DNA of 64,000 nt from VAZQ01 sp963739385 (GCA_963739385.1 CAVUAI010000045.1:1-64000); one strand, 5' to 3'; shown: positions 1 to 8,821, numbered from the stretch's first letter. The notes: generated from the sequence alone by a model not told the origin. Numbers and translations are program-made.

Positions 1-538
1 CCTTTGTGAGGTGGGCGCATGATAAGTCCTCTTCGAAGGTCCAAAGCGGTTCGGCGCGGCCGATGATCGACGACGACGCGAGCGCCCCGAAGTAGCGGCC
101 GTCGAGCGAGCTTGGTTCATCCCAGTTCATGAGGAACACTTCATCGTGGGCGACGACACGGCAGTCCTGCCATACCGGGAGCGGCCGACCGCGGCTATCG
201 TGCTCGCGCGCCATCCCCATCTCGATTTCGTCGACAATGATGGCACGCCCCTTGCGACAGATCCTCTGTCCTGGAAGCGCAAGCACACGCTTGATAAGCG
301 GCACACCGCGCGGCAGATAGCCGCCTTCGGCGAGGAATGTGGCAAGCGGCTCGGGCGGCGTAGCGACGACGAGGTCAGTGACCCTGAGCTTGCCGGCCGG
401 TTGCACGTGATAGAGCCCGACAGGAACGCTCTCGGACGCGTTCCAGACCAGGCTTGGCGCCGGCTTTGGACCCATCGTGGTGATCACGACGGATGCGGCG
501 CAGGTCATGGTGAGAAGCGTCAAGAAGGGGGAGCTCAT
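1..538 (-). CDS. traF: TraF-type conjugative transfer signal peptidase (S26), runs off left edge
   Basis: Putative S26-family serine peptidase of the TraF type, which matures pilin or other secreted components of a conjugative type IV system at the inner membrane. The frame starts at ATG 538, overlaps the stop of the upstream DUF2840 gene by four bases (ATGA) and stays open to the window edge, so the C-terminus is not seen. The first 25 residues form a hydrophobic export or anchor segment. The motif NASESVPVGLY (nucleophile probably Ser37) and the motif LIKRVLALPGQ (general base probably Lys83) match the Ser/Lys dyad of the family. DUF2840 upstream and TraF next is the usual order in rhizobial conjugative elements. 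The frame looks intact over the visible 179 codons. Confidence 0.85.
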   Translation of the reverse strand, partial: MSSPFLTLLTMTCAASVVITTMGPKPAPSLVWNASESVPVGLYHVQPAGKLRVTDLVVATPPEPLATFLAEGGYLPRGVPLIKRVLALPGQRICRKGRAIIVDEIEMGMAREHDSRGRPLPVWQDCRVVAHDEVFLMNWDEPSSLDGRYFGALASSSIIGRAEPLWTFEEDLSCAHLTK

Positions 539-999
539 AGCGAAATCCCTCGCCGGCGTAGCCAAGCCTGGTGCCGCGTGTGCGTGTAATGGCGCGGCTC
601 TTCATCTACGGACAGGCGGTTATGAACATGCTGCCAATACTCTGGTGCAGCGTCAGCCGGATGGATGCTGAGCGCTTCGACGGCGTCGATCGCTTGGAGG
701 ACTTTCTCGACCTTGGGCCAGCCGGAGAGGCGTAGGAGCGCTTCTCCGCCTGGACGCACATACGGGACAGTCGAGTAACGTTCGCCTGGTCTCACCGCTC
801 GCACAATGTCGATGCGGGAAACGGCCGTGCCGTAGTCATTGGAGGCCCAGCGGACGAATCCGAAGATGCTTCCAGGGACGAACGAAACGACGCGCCGGTT
901 GCGGTCGAGAATCGTTTCTTGAGCAATCCGGCCGAACCTAATCCAGTTCTCAACGCGCTTCTTAAGCCAGAGCAACTCGACCTGCGTGAGATCACTCAT
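535..999 (-). CDS. DUF2840 family protein of a conjugative element
   Basis: A 154-residue protein recognised as DUF2840, a family of unknown function found between parA and traF in alphaproteobacterial integrative conjugative elements. Seen: start MSDLTQVELLW at ATG 999, a conserved-looking core with WIRFGR, VVSFVPGSIFGFVRW and a C-terminal basic tail ending RRRGISL. The frame is open further upstream to 1389, but that part is low-complexity and out of keeping with the family, so the ATG at 999 was chosen. The stop overlaps the traF start, indicating translational coupling. The gene normally placed before it (parA) is missing here. Confidence 0.8.
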   Translation of the reverse strand: MSDLTQVELLWLKKRVENWIRFGRIAQETILDRNRRVVSFVPGSIFGFVRWASNDYGTAVSRIDIVRAVRPGERYSTVPYVRPGGEALLRLSGWPKVEKVLQAIDAVEALSIHPADAAPEYWQHVHNRLSVDEEPRHYTHTRHQAWLRRRGISL

Positions 1000-1391
1000 G
1001 ATGCCAGTCCTGCCGCAGTTGCGAGTAGTTTGCGGAATTGATGACATGCATCCGAGCACCATGAAGTCTGTCAATTCCGCAGAATCCGATAGGAAACCTG
1101 TAATGGGACGAGCGTTACGAGGGCCGGCCTGCGGCGCAGTGAGTGGCCGCGCCATAACAGAGCTTTGAGACGGGCTATCTGCGATTGGAGACGGTGTTTG
1201 AGCATGCGGACCATGACCACTATGCGGCCGGTTCGAGTGGCGACAACGTCGGTTTCCCCCACCGCTGGGGAAAGGCACGACCACCCCACCGGGTCGCATC
1301 GATTGACCTGATTGCCGCTCGCCGGCGAAAGCTGAACGGCTTGAACGTCGCCCGTTTCCTTCCGACTGAAAGCTGGCGATCGCGATCATCG
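1000..1391. other. Gene-poor interval where repA and parA are expected
   Basis: About 390 bases between the AlpA-like HTH gene and DUF2840. In related elements this position holds a replication initiator (RepA-like) and a ParA ATPase, together well over 1.5 kb. I see no recognisable piece of either on any frame; the open frames here have no family character. An 11-base perfect inverted repeat lies inside (listed separately). The simplest reading is a deletion, which is an inference. Confidence 0.55.
1031..1081. repeat. 11-bp perfect inverted repeat, 29-base spacer
   Basis: Left arm TGCGGAATTGA (1031-1041) and right arm TCAATTCCGCA (1071-1081) are exact reverse complements. The repeat lies 32-82 bases upstream of the DUF2840 start, so it could form a leader hairpin, bind a regulator, or mark the scar of the missing repA/parA segment. 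Confidence 0.6.
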
Positions 1392-1676
1392 TCAGCGGCG
1401 ATGCGCTTGCGCCGCGGGATGGCCTGGGGCCGCGCTGCGTTTCGCCGGGTAGACCGTTGCGACACCAGGATCTGAAGTCGACGTTTTGGCACCGAGATCA
1501 GCCCATGATTTCAGGTCGTCGAGCGCATAAACGACACGTCCGCCGATCTTCCGGTATCTCGGACCGGTGCCGTAGGTCCGGTGCTTCTCGAGTGTGCGGC
1601 CTGACAAGCCAAGATAGCGCGCAGCCTCGGGTGTGCGTAGAAAGCGGGGCGGCAACCCGGCCAGGGGATCGGGCAT
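1392..1676 (-). CDS. AlpA/MerR-like helix-turn-helix DNA-binding protein
   Basis: A 94-residue small regulator. The N-terminal half contains RTPEAARYLGLSGRTLEKHR followed by GPRYRKIGGRVVY, the excisionase/AlpA type winged HTH that reads a DNA site and ends in a beta-wing. This family sits just ahead of the replication initiator gene in rhizobial conjugative elements and probably controls it. ATG 1676 is preceded by GGAGG with a 7-base spacer. The C-terminal 35 residues are Ala/Pro/Arg-rich and probably disordered. The frame is intact although its usual downstream partners are gone. Confidence 0.8.
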   Translation of the reverse strand: MPDPLAGLPPRFLRTPEAARYLGLSGRTLEKHRTYGTGPRYRKIGGRVVYALDDLKSWADLGAKTSTSDPGVATVYPAKRSAAPGHPAAQAHRR

Positions 1677-1889
1677 GGTCGAACCTCCGTGATGTTGTAG
1701 CGGCCGACGGAGATCGCCGGCGAGTCCGAGGTCACGATGGCGAAGTACGTGTGCGAAGAGGGATGGTGAATATCGAAGTGATGAAATCGCTACCCCGTGG
1801 GGCGCTAAATCGGCTATTGCCCCCGTAGCTGGGATCCACTGTGTATCGAGGCGGCTGAGTTGACAATGAGCCGGAATTGGGCGAAGAAA

Positions 1890-2667
1890 TCATCGGCCGC
1901 GAAGCAGCTTCCGGTAGCCCGCTCGCATCAGAGCAAGACCACCTCTGACCAATCTAATGGTCGTGTCGCGCACGGAAGATGTCTTCCACGGCTCGTGCTC
2001 GAGCCGGCGGGCGCCAAAGAGCACGTCGGCGATGTCACGGTACGACGCGTCGGCGAGATGACCGTCGAGGGCGCGTAACATCAGCATGAGACGGTCATGC
2101 CGTTGTCGAGTAAGCGCGAGAGGTGGTGGGCCCAGATCGCTCCTCAAATGTACAATCCGCGCCCATAGCCGCAACGCTGCCTTGACACGAATAGGTAGTT
2201 CGTCATCGAGCGGCAGCGCGAAAGCCAGCGGTTGTTCGCGTCGGTCATCAGGCGCCCAGATGCGCAGTTCCCCGCTGTCGGTACGAATGATTACGTGTCG
2301 ACCGTCCGGGCCAGCACGTTCCTTGACGTCGCCAAGTTCACCGAAATCAATTGGGCGCGCGCCAGCGAAACTCGTCGGCGCGGGCGCGAGAGGCACCACG
2401 GTGGGCAGCACATCTGCGCGCCAGAATACAGTCGCTTGATTGCCGGAAAGCTGCGGATCGACCGCAAAAGGCGAGCCCCCAACGCCAGACAAGGGCATCC
2501 CTGGAGCGGCCCTCGAAGCTGGCGTGGGAGGCGTCCTTGCGCACAACTCTCTTGTAGTCTTCTTGATAAGCAGGATTACGGCGCAGGAACTCCCACGCAA
2601 AACCGGGCCTATCGAGCTGTTGTAGGTAGTCGCCTCCCTTGATGCGCCAGTTGGAACCAGCCGGCAT
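1890..2667 (-). pseudogene. DUF6499-DUF2285 regulator, frameshifted
   Basis: Two overlapping minus-strand frames together give one protein of the family that joins an N-terminal DUF6499 (transcriptional-regulator-like) domain to a C-terminal DUF2285 domain. The first frame starts at ATG 2667 behind a GGGAGAG ribosome site and holds LDRPGFAWEFLRRNPAYQED and ends its homology at WRWGLAF. The second frame continues with AVDPQL, TVFWRADVLPTVVPLAPAP and a full DUF2285 C-terminus ending at 1890. The switch falls on an A4 run at 2466-2469 (T4 on the coding strand); removing one base restores a single frame. Either a slipped homopolymer in a decaying gene or a sequencing indel. Confidence 0.8.
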
Positions 2668-2992
2668 CTTTGCTCTCCCAAGACGTGAGCGCCCTGCCCT
2701 GGAGACGGATTCAACGTGCGCGAGCGAGTTTGGGAGTCGTGAGCACGGCATCACGTGATGCCAGATGGGCATCACTCCTATCCGATGACGGAAGATTATG
2801 AGCAATTCGCTTTGTACAGAATTGAAACTGCCCAAGAAGTGCAGAAAAACAATAGGTTTTTTGGATTTGGCAGCGGCTCACAAGGGCGACGTGCGCTGAG
2901 GCGGTGGATCGAGGGGCGGACTTGCATGTCGGTCATGCGCCCCCCAACCTACTGCTCGCCGGCGAGTTTACTGTCGCCGGCTGTTGTTAGCC
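2668..2992. other. Intergenic, nothing recognised
   Basis: About 325 bases between the short DUF2285 gene and the frameshifted DUF6499/DUF2285 gene. Open frames here show no family features. It includes an AT-richer patch around 2800-2870 that could carry a promoter for the leftward genes, but no clear -35/-10 pair was identified. Confidence 0.5.
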
Positions 2993-3268
2993 TCAACTAT
3001 CATTGCCGCGAAGGAGGTGCTGGTAGCCGTGCTCGGTCATCCACCTGGCGCGCGCCAAGTGGGTCTCCCAGGCGCGGCGCGCCCGCTCGGGCTCCCGGGA
3101 AGGATCGATGTGCAGCACGACGGACGCCACCTCGGTCCAGTCCGCGCCCTCTGCGTCGGCATCGAGGAGACGTAAATATGTAACAAGATGCTGTTCGTCG
3201 TAGCGGGTCAGTACCTCGGCGTCTGGAGCTACATCAGCAACAGGCGGATCGGGCGCTGGTTTTGACAT
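2993..3268 (-). CDS. Short DUF2285 domain protein
   Basis: A 91-residue DUF2285 protein of the kind that accompanies conjugative-element regulators in Hyphomicrobiales; the molecular role is unknown, with a DNA-binding or regulatory function presumed from context. Seen: YDEQHLVTYLRLLDADAEG, then DPSREPERARRAWETHLARA and a C-terminal MTEHGYQHLLRG, the family's typical ending. ATG 3268 was chosen because it is preceded by GGGACG; the frame is open to 3388 but the extra residues are atypical. Intact. Confidence 0.75.
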   Translation of the reverse strand: MSKPAPDPPVADVAPDAEVLTRYDEQHLVTYLRLLDADAEGADWTEVASVVLHIDPSREPERARRAWETHLARARWMTEHGYQHLLRGNDS

Positions 3269-3433
3269 GAAACGTCCCGCAGTAACTCGGTACCGAGGCT
3301 GCCGAGACGATACCGGCCCAAATCGTTCTGCGACAACGACCCGATGGATGTGTCCGGCAACGTCCTCGCCTATGAGGGGAATGCACATTATGGGAGATAA
3401 ACGTCACAGTGTGTAGCCGTCCACCCTGCGCGC

Positions 3434-3673
3434 GTGGACATGCGCAAGGTGGTCAGGCGAAACTTTGCGAGACTACGGCTGGCGAAGGGCTTCAAGCAGG
3501 AGCGTTTGCCGGAGGTTTCGGGCTTCACGCAGCAATTTATCAGTCGCCTCGAGCGGGCCCAACGCGATCCGACCTTAGTGACGCTATATCATCTGGCACA
3601 ATCACTTGGCGTAAGTCACGTCGACCTCATATGCCAGATCAAGAAGCCTTGCACGAAAGTGCAAGAGCACTGA
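3434..3673 (+). CDS. XRE-family HTH regulator
   Basis: A 79-residue single-domain Cro/CI-type HTH protein: RNFARLRLAKGFKQERLPEV, then SGFTQQFISRLERAQRDPTL and LYHLAQSLGV. Such proteins repress conjugative-element excision and transfer genes. It is the only plus-strand gene in the left block and is divergent from the short DUF2285 gene (165 bases between starts), so it may control that promoter. No strong ribosome site precedes the ATG. The frame is intact. Confidence 0.75.
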   Translation: MDMRKVVRRNFARLRLAKGFKQERLPEVSGFTQQFISRLERAQRDPTLVTLYHLAQSLGVSHVDLICQIKKPCTKVQEH

Positions 3674-4061
3674 AGCGGAAAAAATCGTAAGGCTTCGTCA
3701 ATCTAGCGCTGCTGTCGGTTGTCACAAACCCATTTGTGCGAGTGGCGTGGGTTACGACAAATGCATTTCGATGAAGAGTCTCAGAAGCTCTGTAGCCGTG
3801 CGCTTTGGCGATGGGCCATGAAACATCGTCGTGCGCCAGTGATGCTGCCGCGACATGACTTGAGCGTCAGAGCGAGGTTGGCGCAAAGAAAGGCCAGGTC
3901 GATCTGGCCCGGACAGGTGAGTGGCGGGCATATTTGTCCAGCGCGCTTTGATGAAGCTTTGCCGACATCGCACGTAACTGCCGGCGGCGCGATCCGGCAG
4001 CCGCAGCGGGTCGCGAAACGCCCCGCCCAGCGGATCCGGGCGGGGCTTGCTGCGGTCCGGG
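3674..4061. other. Intergenic with small palindromes
   Basis: About 390 bases with no convincing gene. It holds a short hairpin CACAAA/TTTGTG (3723-3738) and a perfect 10-base palindrome AAATGCATTT (3759-3768) downstream of the XRE gene; either could be an operator or a weak terminator. The GC-rich hairpin at 4021-4045 is listed separately. Confidence 0.45.
4021..4045 (-). terminator. GC-rich hairpin downstream of DUF736 gene
   Basis: CCCCGCCC (4021-4028) pairs with GGGCGGGG (4038-4045) around a 9-base loop, 17 bases past the DUF736 stop codon. The 8-bp all-GC stem fits a transcription terminator, but only a short T-run follows on the minus strand, so termination strength is uncertain. Confidence 0.45.
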
Positions 4062-4379
4062 TCACTCGCCGTTCTGCTTGCGGCTGCGGGACCAGATCAG
4101 GTTAAAGGTGTCGCCGTCCTCGACGAGGTTAGCGTAGATCGGGACGGTGAAGCTCGGATCGTCCAGCTTGACCGACAGGTAGTCGCGGCCTTCGCTGGAG
4201 CGCTTCGACCAGGCGGCCCCGATCTCCGCGCGGCCGACAAAGACCCGATGGCTGGGGGCGTTCTCGCTGGTCCGGTTGGTGTCGGGGACAATGCGGACGC
4301 CCTTGGTCTGGACGCTCAGGGTCACGATTTCGCCCTGGAACTCGTGGCCGGACTTCTTGAAGGTGCCGATGCTTGCCAT
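4062..4379 (-). CDS. DUF736 family protein
   Basis: A 105-residue DUF736 protein, a hallmark small gene of rhizobial conjugative elements and plasmids with unknown function. Seen: MASIGTFKKSGHEFQGEIVT at the N-terminus, then NRTSENAPSHRVFVGRAEIG and a C-terminal VPIYANLVEDGDTFNLIWSR, which match the family's full length. ATG 4379 follows AGGAGA at a good distance. It is preceded by a conserved leader with a long hairpin (4471-4563) that also occurs in front of the DUF2493 gene. Intact. Confidence 0.85.
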   Translation of the reverse strand: MASIGTFKKSGHEFQGEIVTLSVQTKGVRIVPDTNRTSENAPSHRVFVGRAEIGAAWSKRSSEGRDYLSVKLDDPSFTVPIYANLVEDGDTFNLIWSRSRKQNGE

Positions 4380-5328
4380 GTCACTTCTCCTTTGCTGTTC
4401 GAGCCCGCGACCATCGCGGCCTCGATGGCGATCTGCAGGCCGAAGGCGATCGACGACGCACCCGTCTGCGGGCCGGAGCGCAGCGGAGGATGGCGGCGGT
4501 GAGATTTTCTTGGCTCGCGCGAGGAATGGGCGAAGCCCAGGGGAAGAAAGTCTCACCGCCGCCGTTGCGGCATAGGCGATCGAGGCGCAGCCGTCCTTTG
4601 GCCAGATCACGCCATCAGAGGCCACGTGGCTTGCGCTGGTTCGACAGCACTGAGAGAAGAGGTGGCGGAAATCGAGTAACTCGCACAAGAGGCGGGCCTC
4701 ATCGGGCGAAGGAAAAGAAACTCTTGCGTGCAGATGGGCGTCACTAAATGTTTCGACAGCCGGCCACGCAGCGCCCTATGGCGAATCTGCCGCGCCCGAT
4801 GGAGGCGACGGATCGATCCGATCGAAGCGCCGCGATGAGCCGCGCTATGATTACGGGCTGCTGATCCGAGCTCGGCTCCAACCGTCATTGAAATCGGGAA
4901 CGGCGGAAGCTCAGTCCTGCTTGGGCCGCGACGTCAGGGATCAGGCGGTATTACGCCGCCGGCAATGCCTTATCCGGCATCGGGCGGCGGGCTCAGGCCG
5001 TGGCCGCCACAACGATCGCGCCCGCCATTGCCATTGCCTGTCTCAATTCTCGGCTGGGATGCCGACGTGCGTCGCATGATATCGCACGACGGCCCCAGCG
5101 GTGACGTCAGAACATGGAGGCGCATAGAAACCGCCAGGAGCAGCCAGCAGACGCTCGGATTGACGTGCGCGCCCGCAGCCTGCTTGACTTCGCGCCAAGT
5201 TCGACGAATGCGCTTGGGGATGGGTTTTGCCTGGCAAACGATGCTGAAGGAGAGTGCAAAAGGTGACTGATAAAGGACCGCAAATACTACTTTCGGTTGT
5301 GTGGCCTTACGATTAGCCGGATTGCAGA
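4380..5328. other. Long intergenic with leader hairpin, no gene recognised
   Basis: Nearly 950 bases. The part next to DUF736 is the leader with the shared box and hairpin (4471-4563). The remainder (4564-5328) has open frames but none with recognisable family motifs or a convincing start; it may be the remains of a lost gene. Confidence 0.5.
4471..4563. repeat. Leader element copy A: 23-base box plus 20-bp stem
   Basis: The box at 4471-4493 (GGCCGGAGCGCAGCGGAG plus GATGG) is followed by an inverted repeat: left arm 4492-4511 and right arm 4544-4563 pair at 19 of 20 positions around a 32-base loop that itself contains small palindromes. It lies about 92 bases upstream of the DUF736 start. 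A second copy with a different stem sequence is at 6370-6461. Confidence 0.7.
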
Positions 5329-5356
5329 GTACGGCGGCCCTCACGCGCCGCCGTAC
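5329..5356 (-). terminator. 10-bp hairpin spanning the DUF2493 stop codon
   Basis: GTACGGCGGC (5329-5338) pairs perfectly with GCCGCCGTAC (5347-5356), loop of 8 bases containing the stop codon of the DUF2493 frame. There is no following T-run, so it may act as an RNA 3'-end stabiliser or a weak terminator. Confidence 0.4.
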
Positions 5357-6270
5357 TTCCAGACGGGGATGCCAAGCTTCTTGGCCTTATCAGCGAGGTT
5401 CGCCGAGATGCCCGAGCCGGGGAATACGATGACGCCGATCGGGAGGACGTCGAGGATCCGGTCGTTGCGCTTGAACGGCGCCGCCCTGGCGTGCCGGTTC
5501 CAGTCCGGCTTGAAGACAACCTGCGTCACCTTGCGGTTGTCGGCCCAGCAGGCAGCGATGCGCTCGGCGCCCTTGGGACTGCCGCCATGCAACAGCACCA
5601 TGTCGGGATGCTTGGCGCGAACCTTGTCGAGCGCGTCCCAGATCGCGGCGTGATCGTTGAAGTCGAGACCGCCGGTGAAGGCGGTCTTGGGTCCAGCGGG
5701 AAGCAGCACCTCGGTTTCGGCGCGGCGATTGGCGGAGAGAGTCGCGACTGTCAATCATCGCGGCGGTTAGGTTCGATGGTTGACCATCGAGCCCGAGTGC
5801 GGCCGCTAGGATGAGCCGATATGGCGTTCGAACTGGTCGGCAGCGAGGTCACGGAACAGCTCCATGCTGTTGCGGCGTTCGACGAGCGTGAGTCCCTCGG
5901 CCACGAGGCGTTCCAACTCGACCGACCAGATCTCCGAACCGTCCTGCTCCTTCTGGCTGTGCTTTTGCACGCCCTCATTGTCGTCCAGCTCGCGTTGCAC
6001 GCGGTCGGCGGCGCGGTGAAAGAGATTGACGGTCGACCATAGCAAGCTCTCGAGGTCGGGTTCGAGACGCGTGTCACGGAGCGTCGCGATCAGCGCATCG
6101 AAGATGTCGGCCACGGCACCTCCAATGGCGTTGGCTTCCGGCAACGGCCGAGGGTCGGGTTCGTCCTGGAACGGACGATGGCCATAGAGCTGGAGCTCGC
6201 TGAGCAAATGATCGGTAGAAGATGAGGTGTGCGAGAGCTCGAAGTCGGTATCGTCACGATCGGTCGTCAT
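5341..6270 (-). pseudogene. DUF2493 protein, interrupted
   Basis: Full-length relatives join an N-terminal region (here MTTDRDDTDFELSHTSSSTD onward, frame 5806-6270) to a C-terminal DUF2493 domain (frame 5341-5754, with KTAFTGGLDFNDHAAIWDAL, LLHGGSPKGAERIAACWADN and VIVFPGSGISANLADKAKKL). DUF2493 is a Rossmann-like fold related to SLOG/YspA nucleotide-binding proteins. Between the halves the expected WRP codons read TAG (stop at 5806-5808), a T is missing near 5765, and one extra base near 5740 restores the phase. So there is one nonsense change and two compensating indels. The C-terminal part could still be made from the TTG at 5754. A leader hairpin copy lies upstream. Confidence 0.75.
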
Positions 6271-6369
6271 GGTGATGTCCCTTTGTCGAGTGGCCGCGCC
6301 ATCGCGGCCTTCGCGGCGATCACCCGACGGCGGGCAGACCGGGCGTGCACCGTCGAGCGCAGCGACAGC

Positions 6370-6461
6370 GGCCGGAGCACAGCGGAGGACGGTGGGCGGC
6401 GGCTATTTTGTGTCGCGATGCAAAGCGCCCTTCAGGGCGCGGCGGAAAATAGCCGCCGCCC
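6370..6461. repeat. Leader element copy B: 23-base box plus 16-bp stem
   Basis: The box at 6370-6392 differs from copy A at two positions. It is followed by a perfect 16-bp inverted repeat (GGGCGGCGGCTATTTT at 6394-6409; its complement at 6446-6461). The loop holds a second hairpin, GCGCCCT/AGGGCGC (6425-6440), giving nested stems. It lies 100 bases upstream of the DUF2493 start. The sequence between start and box also resembles the DUF736 leader (CATCGCGGCC in both). Confidence 0.7.
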
Positions 6462-6609
6462 ATCGTTGCAGGACCCGAGCCGCTTGCCGTCCGATCGCCC
6501 TCTGGAAGGCCGGGCGCGGGCCCTTCCGACATGGGAACAATCACCGCATGCCGATGCGCTCGACGGTTCCGAGAGCGAGACTCGCAGTCATCGTCCCGAC
6601 CCGGGCTAA

Positions 6610-7657
6610 TCAAATTGAGCTCAGGAATCGGGGCACATCTTCCGGGGCAAGCTGCATGCGTAACGCTGCGCGAAGATGATCGATGCCAAGGCGGCGGAGG
6701 TCGTCATTGAAATCCCCGAGCGTTGGCGACAACGTAAGCACCTCGATGCCGGCCGCCTGGGCTCGCTCAGTCAATGTCGTAACCGCGAAGTCGCCGGCCG
6801 GATCGTCATCGCGGACGACATAAAGGCGTCGTAGCGTTGCCCCGAACAGAAGAGCGGCGAGGTGATTGGCGGAGAGCGCGGCGACCATGGACAGGTCCGG
6901 CAATGCGCTTCGCACCGACAGCATGGTCTCGATGCCCTCGCCGGCACGCCATGACATCGGTCACGACACCGAACCGGACTCCGTGCCCGAGCAAATGCCC
7001 CATTGCCCGCCTCGGCGTGTCGATCGGTGCTTTGTCCTCGCCAGTCGGGTCGAGCCAGGTGCGATGTGCGCCCGTGACGCTGCCGGCGAGATCGGTAACC
7101 GCCGCGATCACTGCCGGCCAGACTTCGGTCGGCGCGTCAGCACTGGGACGGTAATAACAGCGCGGATGGAAGCGTAGCGCCGGGGCGTCCTGCAGAGCCG
7201 TGATCCCGCGGCTGCACAGGTACGATTCTGCGATCGTGCCCGCAATGGGTTGCGACATTGCGAACAATCGTCGCGCGGATTCGGGCGATCCCATCGGCGC
7301 CGGTGGTCGTCGCCTATTGCGATCAGACGGCGGCTCGGACCGTGGCAGACTGAGGAAAGACCGTGCCTCGTCGAGCACGTCGCACAGACGCTCCAACTCG
7401 CGATTCAGAGCAATGAGATCGAGCAGATCGCCATGCTGGCCGGTGGCGGCGTCAGTCCATTTGCCGGCGGCGCCTTTCCCGCTGTCCGGTCCAGTGAGGC
7501 GAACGAACAGGCTACGGCCGGGCGTGTTCCCGACGTCGCCGACGACCCAGTAGCGACCCCGGCGGCGTCCGTTGGAGAGGTAATGGCGGGACACGGCCTC
7601 GGCATCACGCGCGAGGCAGCGCGCCAGGTGGGCTGCTTGCGAAGACATATCGCTCAC
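6610..7657 (-). pseudogene. Toprim domain (primase-like) protein, frameshifted
   Basis: Toprim-containing protein of conjugative elements, related to the catalytic part of DnaG-type primases; presumed to prime DNA after transfer. The N-terminal part starts at ATG 7657 (GRYWVVGDVGNTPGRSLFVR, RGITALQDAPALRFHPRCYY, GHLLGHGVRFGVVTDVMA). The C-terminal part is in another frame: AGEGIETMLSVRSALP, VAALSANHLAALLF, and RRLYVVRDDDPAGDFA, where the Asp-x-Asp metal site of Toprim is kept. One extra base near 6946 splits them; without it the frame is continuous to 6610. The start overlaps the stop of the gene upstream by four bases. Confidence 0.8.
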
Positions 7658-8157
7658 GCGGCCGCCCTGTCGCCGACACTAGCCGCTTGGGGGATAGCAT
7701 TCAGATTGTCGTGGGCGCGACATCCAGACTTCTCGCCTGCGGCGTGGTGCACGGCATCGCCCTCATCAAACATGATTGCTTCGGCGAAATCAGAGGCCAA
7801 CCAATGATCGATTTGGTGCGTTTGCGACATCGCTTTCTCGAGAGCGTCACGCTCTGGCGCATCGCGTGTGGTGAAAAGGATGGTTTGACCCAGCGGAACG
7901 TAGAGCTCCCGCTGCGGAGAGTGCTGGCGATATAGGAATCGTCGTGGCCTCCCGGAGCCGGGTCGTCGGACATGCGCATCGTCGTGTCTCCGCGACGGGT
8001 TGCTACGGACCGATTCCGTGCCTAGTGACCCCGTCACGGCGACAACGGCCGCCCTCGAACCGAGGACGGCCGCGGCTGTGGTTGGCATCTCCGGCGCCTC
8101 ATCAAGCGCACGTCTCCTGTCTATCGCTGAAGAGGAGATGGTTGGATGATTCGACAC
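7654..8157 (-). CDS. Hypothetical protein, start uncertain
   Basis: An open frame of up to 167 codons whose stop overlaps the Toprim start (ATGA), which argues for a real, translationally coupled gene. Only the C-terminal two thirds look protein-like (RELYVPLGQTILFTTRDAPE, MSQTHQIDHWLASDFAEAIM). The N-terminal 60 residues are Arg/Ser-rich and may be spurious; a competing frame begins MRMSDDPAPGG near 7979, so a frameshift is possible here too. Family not recognised. Confidence 0.4.
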   Translation of the reverse strand: MSNHPTISSSAIDRRRALDEAPEMPTTAAAVLGSRAAVVAVTGSLGTESVRSNPSRRHDDAHVRRPGSGRPRRFLYRQHSPQRELYVPLGQTILFTTRDAPERDALEKAMSQTHQIDHWLASDFAEAIMFDEGDAVHHAAGEKSGCRAHDNLNAIPQAASVGDRAAA

Positions 8158-8515
8158 CTTCGACGCATTCGTTGGACTCGCGGCAGAACGCGAGTAGGTA
8201 GTCTGCCGCTTTTGACGCAGCGCTGGCGGTGCAACGATAGCGCGATCATCCTCGCGTAGGACGGGCGCCGCGGGCCTCTCTCGCGGACCTCAACCCGTCA
8301 CGGCTGACCCGGCCAACTCTCACTCTAAACGATCCTCCGCCCTGAAAGGCCCAGCGTAGTCCATTTACCCCTTGACCGGTGACTCTCAGGCTATGAACCT
8401 GATGATCTTCGTAACTGACTCAGCGCAGCTGAACACATTGAAGCTACTGTCAGCTCGCACCTGAGCGGTGCGAGCCTGCGACGGGTAACGTGAGAAAGCA
8501 GCAGACCGAAAATTC
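8158..8515. other. Intergenic, nothing recognised
   Basis: About 360 bases between the last leftward gene and the triple repeat. No frame with family motifs was seen. An integrase or excisionase gene would be expected near the junction at 8.6 kb, but none is visible. Confidence 0.5.
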
Positions 8516-8556
8516 CCCAGACTAAATCCCAGGCTAAACGCGCCGTTTAGTCTGGG
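8516..8556. repeat. Triple motif CCCAGRCTAAA near the tRNA fragment
   Basis: Three copies of one motif within 41 bases: CCCAGACTAAA (8516-8526), CCCAGGCTAAAC (8528-8539), and the inverted GTTTAGTCTGGG (8545-8556). The second and third form a 12-bp inverted repeat with one mismatch, and the first and third an 11-bp perfect one. The cluster lies 48 bases from the tRNA-Arg fragment, where recombinase arm sites or excisionase sites usually occur; that role is inferred. Confidence 0.6.
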
Positions 8557-8603
8557 CTGATTTGCGGGTGACGTAAAAATTGACATCATCTCAACGGATT
8601 GGA

Positions 8604-8651
8604 TGGCGCGCCCGAAGAGATTCGAACTCCTGACCCCATATTCGTAGTCTG
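8604..8651 (-). pseudogene. tRNA-Arg(ACG) 3' fragment, probable att core
   Basis: The reverse complement reads from the anticodon stem through the loop CTACGAA (anticodon ACG), a perfect T-arm GGAGTTCGAATCTC and the acceptor 3' strand CGGGCGC-G-CCA of tRNA-Arg. The 5' half (expected to begin GCGCCCG) is absent, and the anticodon-stem 3' strand has a mismatch, so this cannot fold as a functional tRNA. Such 3' halves are left behind as attachment sites by tyrosine-recombinase elements that insert into tRNA genes. The 3' end points left, so a canonical insertion would place an element on the right side of this copy. Confidence 0.75.
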
Positions 8652-8821
8652 CTTCCCTGCGCTCAATAGAATTTGGTGATTGCCCGCGATCCAAGATTTG
8701 GCGAGAACCGGTGTGACCCCAACGTGATGATTATGAGCAAACATCCCTTACCACCCCCAATGCACGCCCCCTGTCATACCGTTCGAGCGCAAAAGTCAAA
8801 CAAGATCCGTACGCTAGTTCG

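Noticed and set aside
4564..5328. Possible gene between DUF736 and DUF2493
   Set aside because: Several open frames exist but none has a plausible start, ribosome site or recognisable motif.
8386..8694. Minus-strand open frame running through the tRNA fragment
   Set aside because: It includes the tRNA-Arg sequence itself and shows no integrase or other family features.
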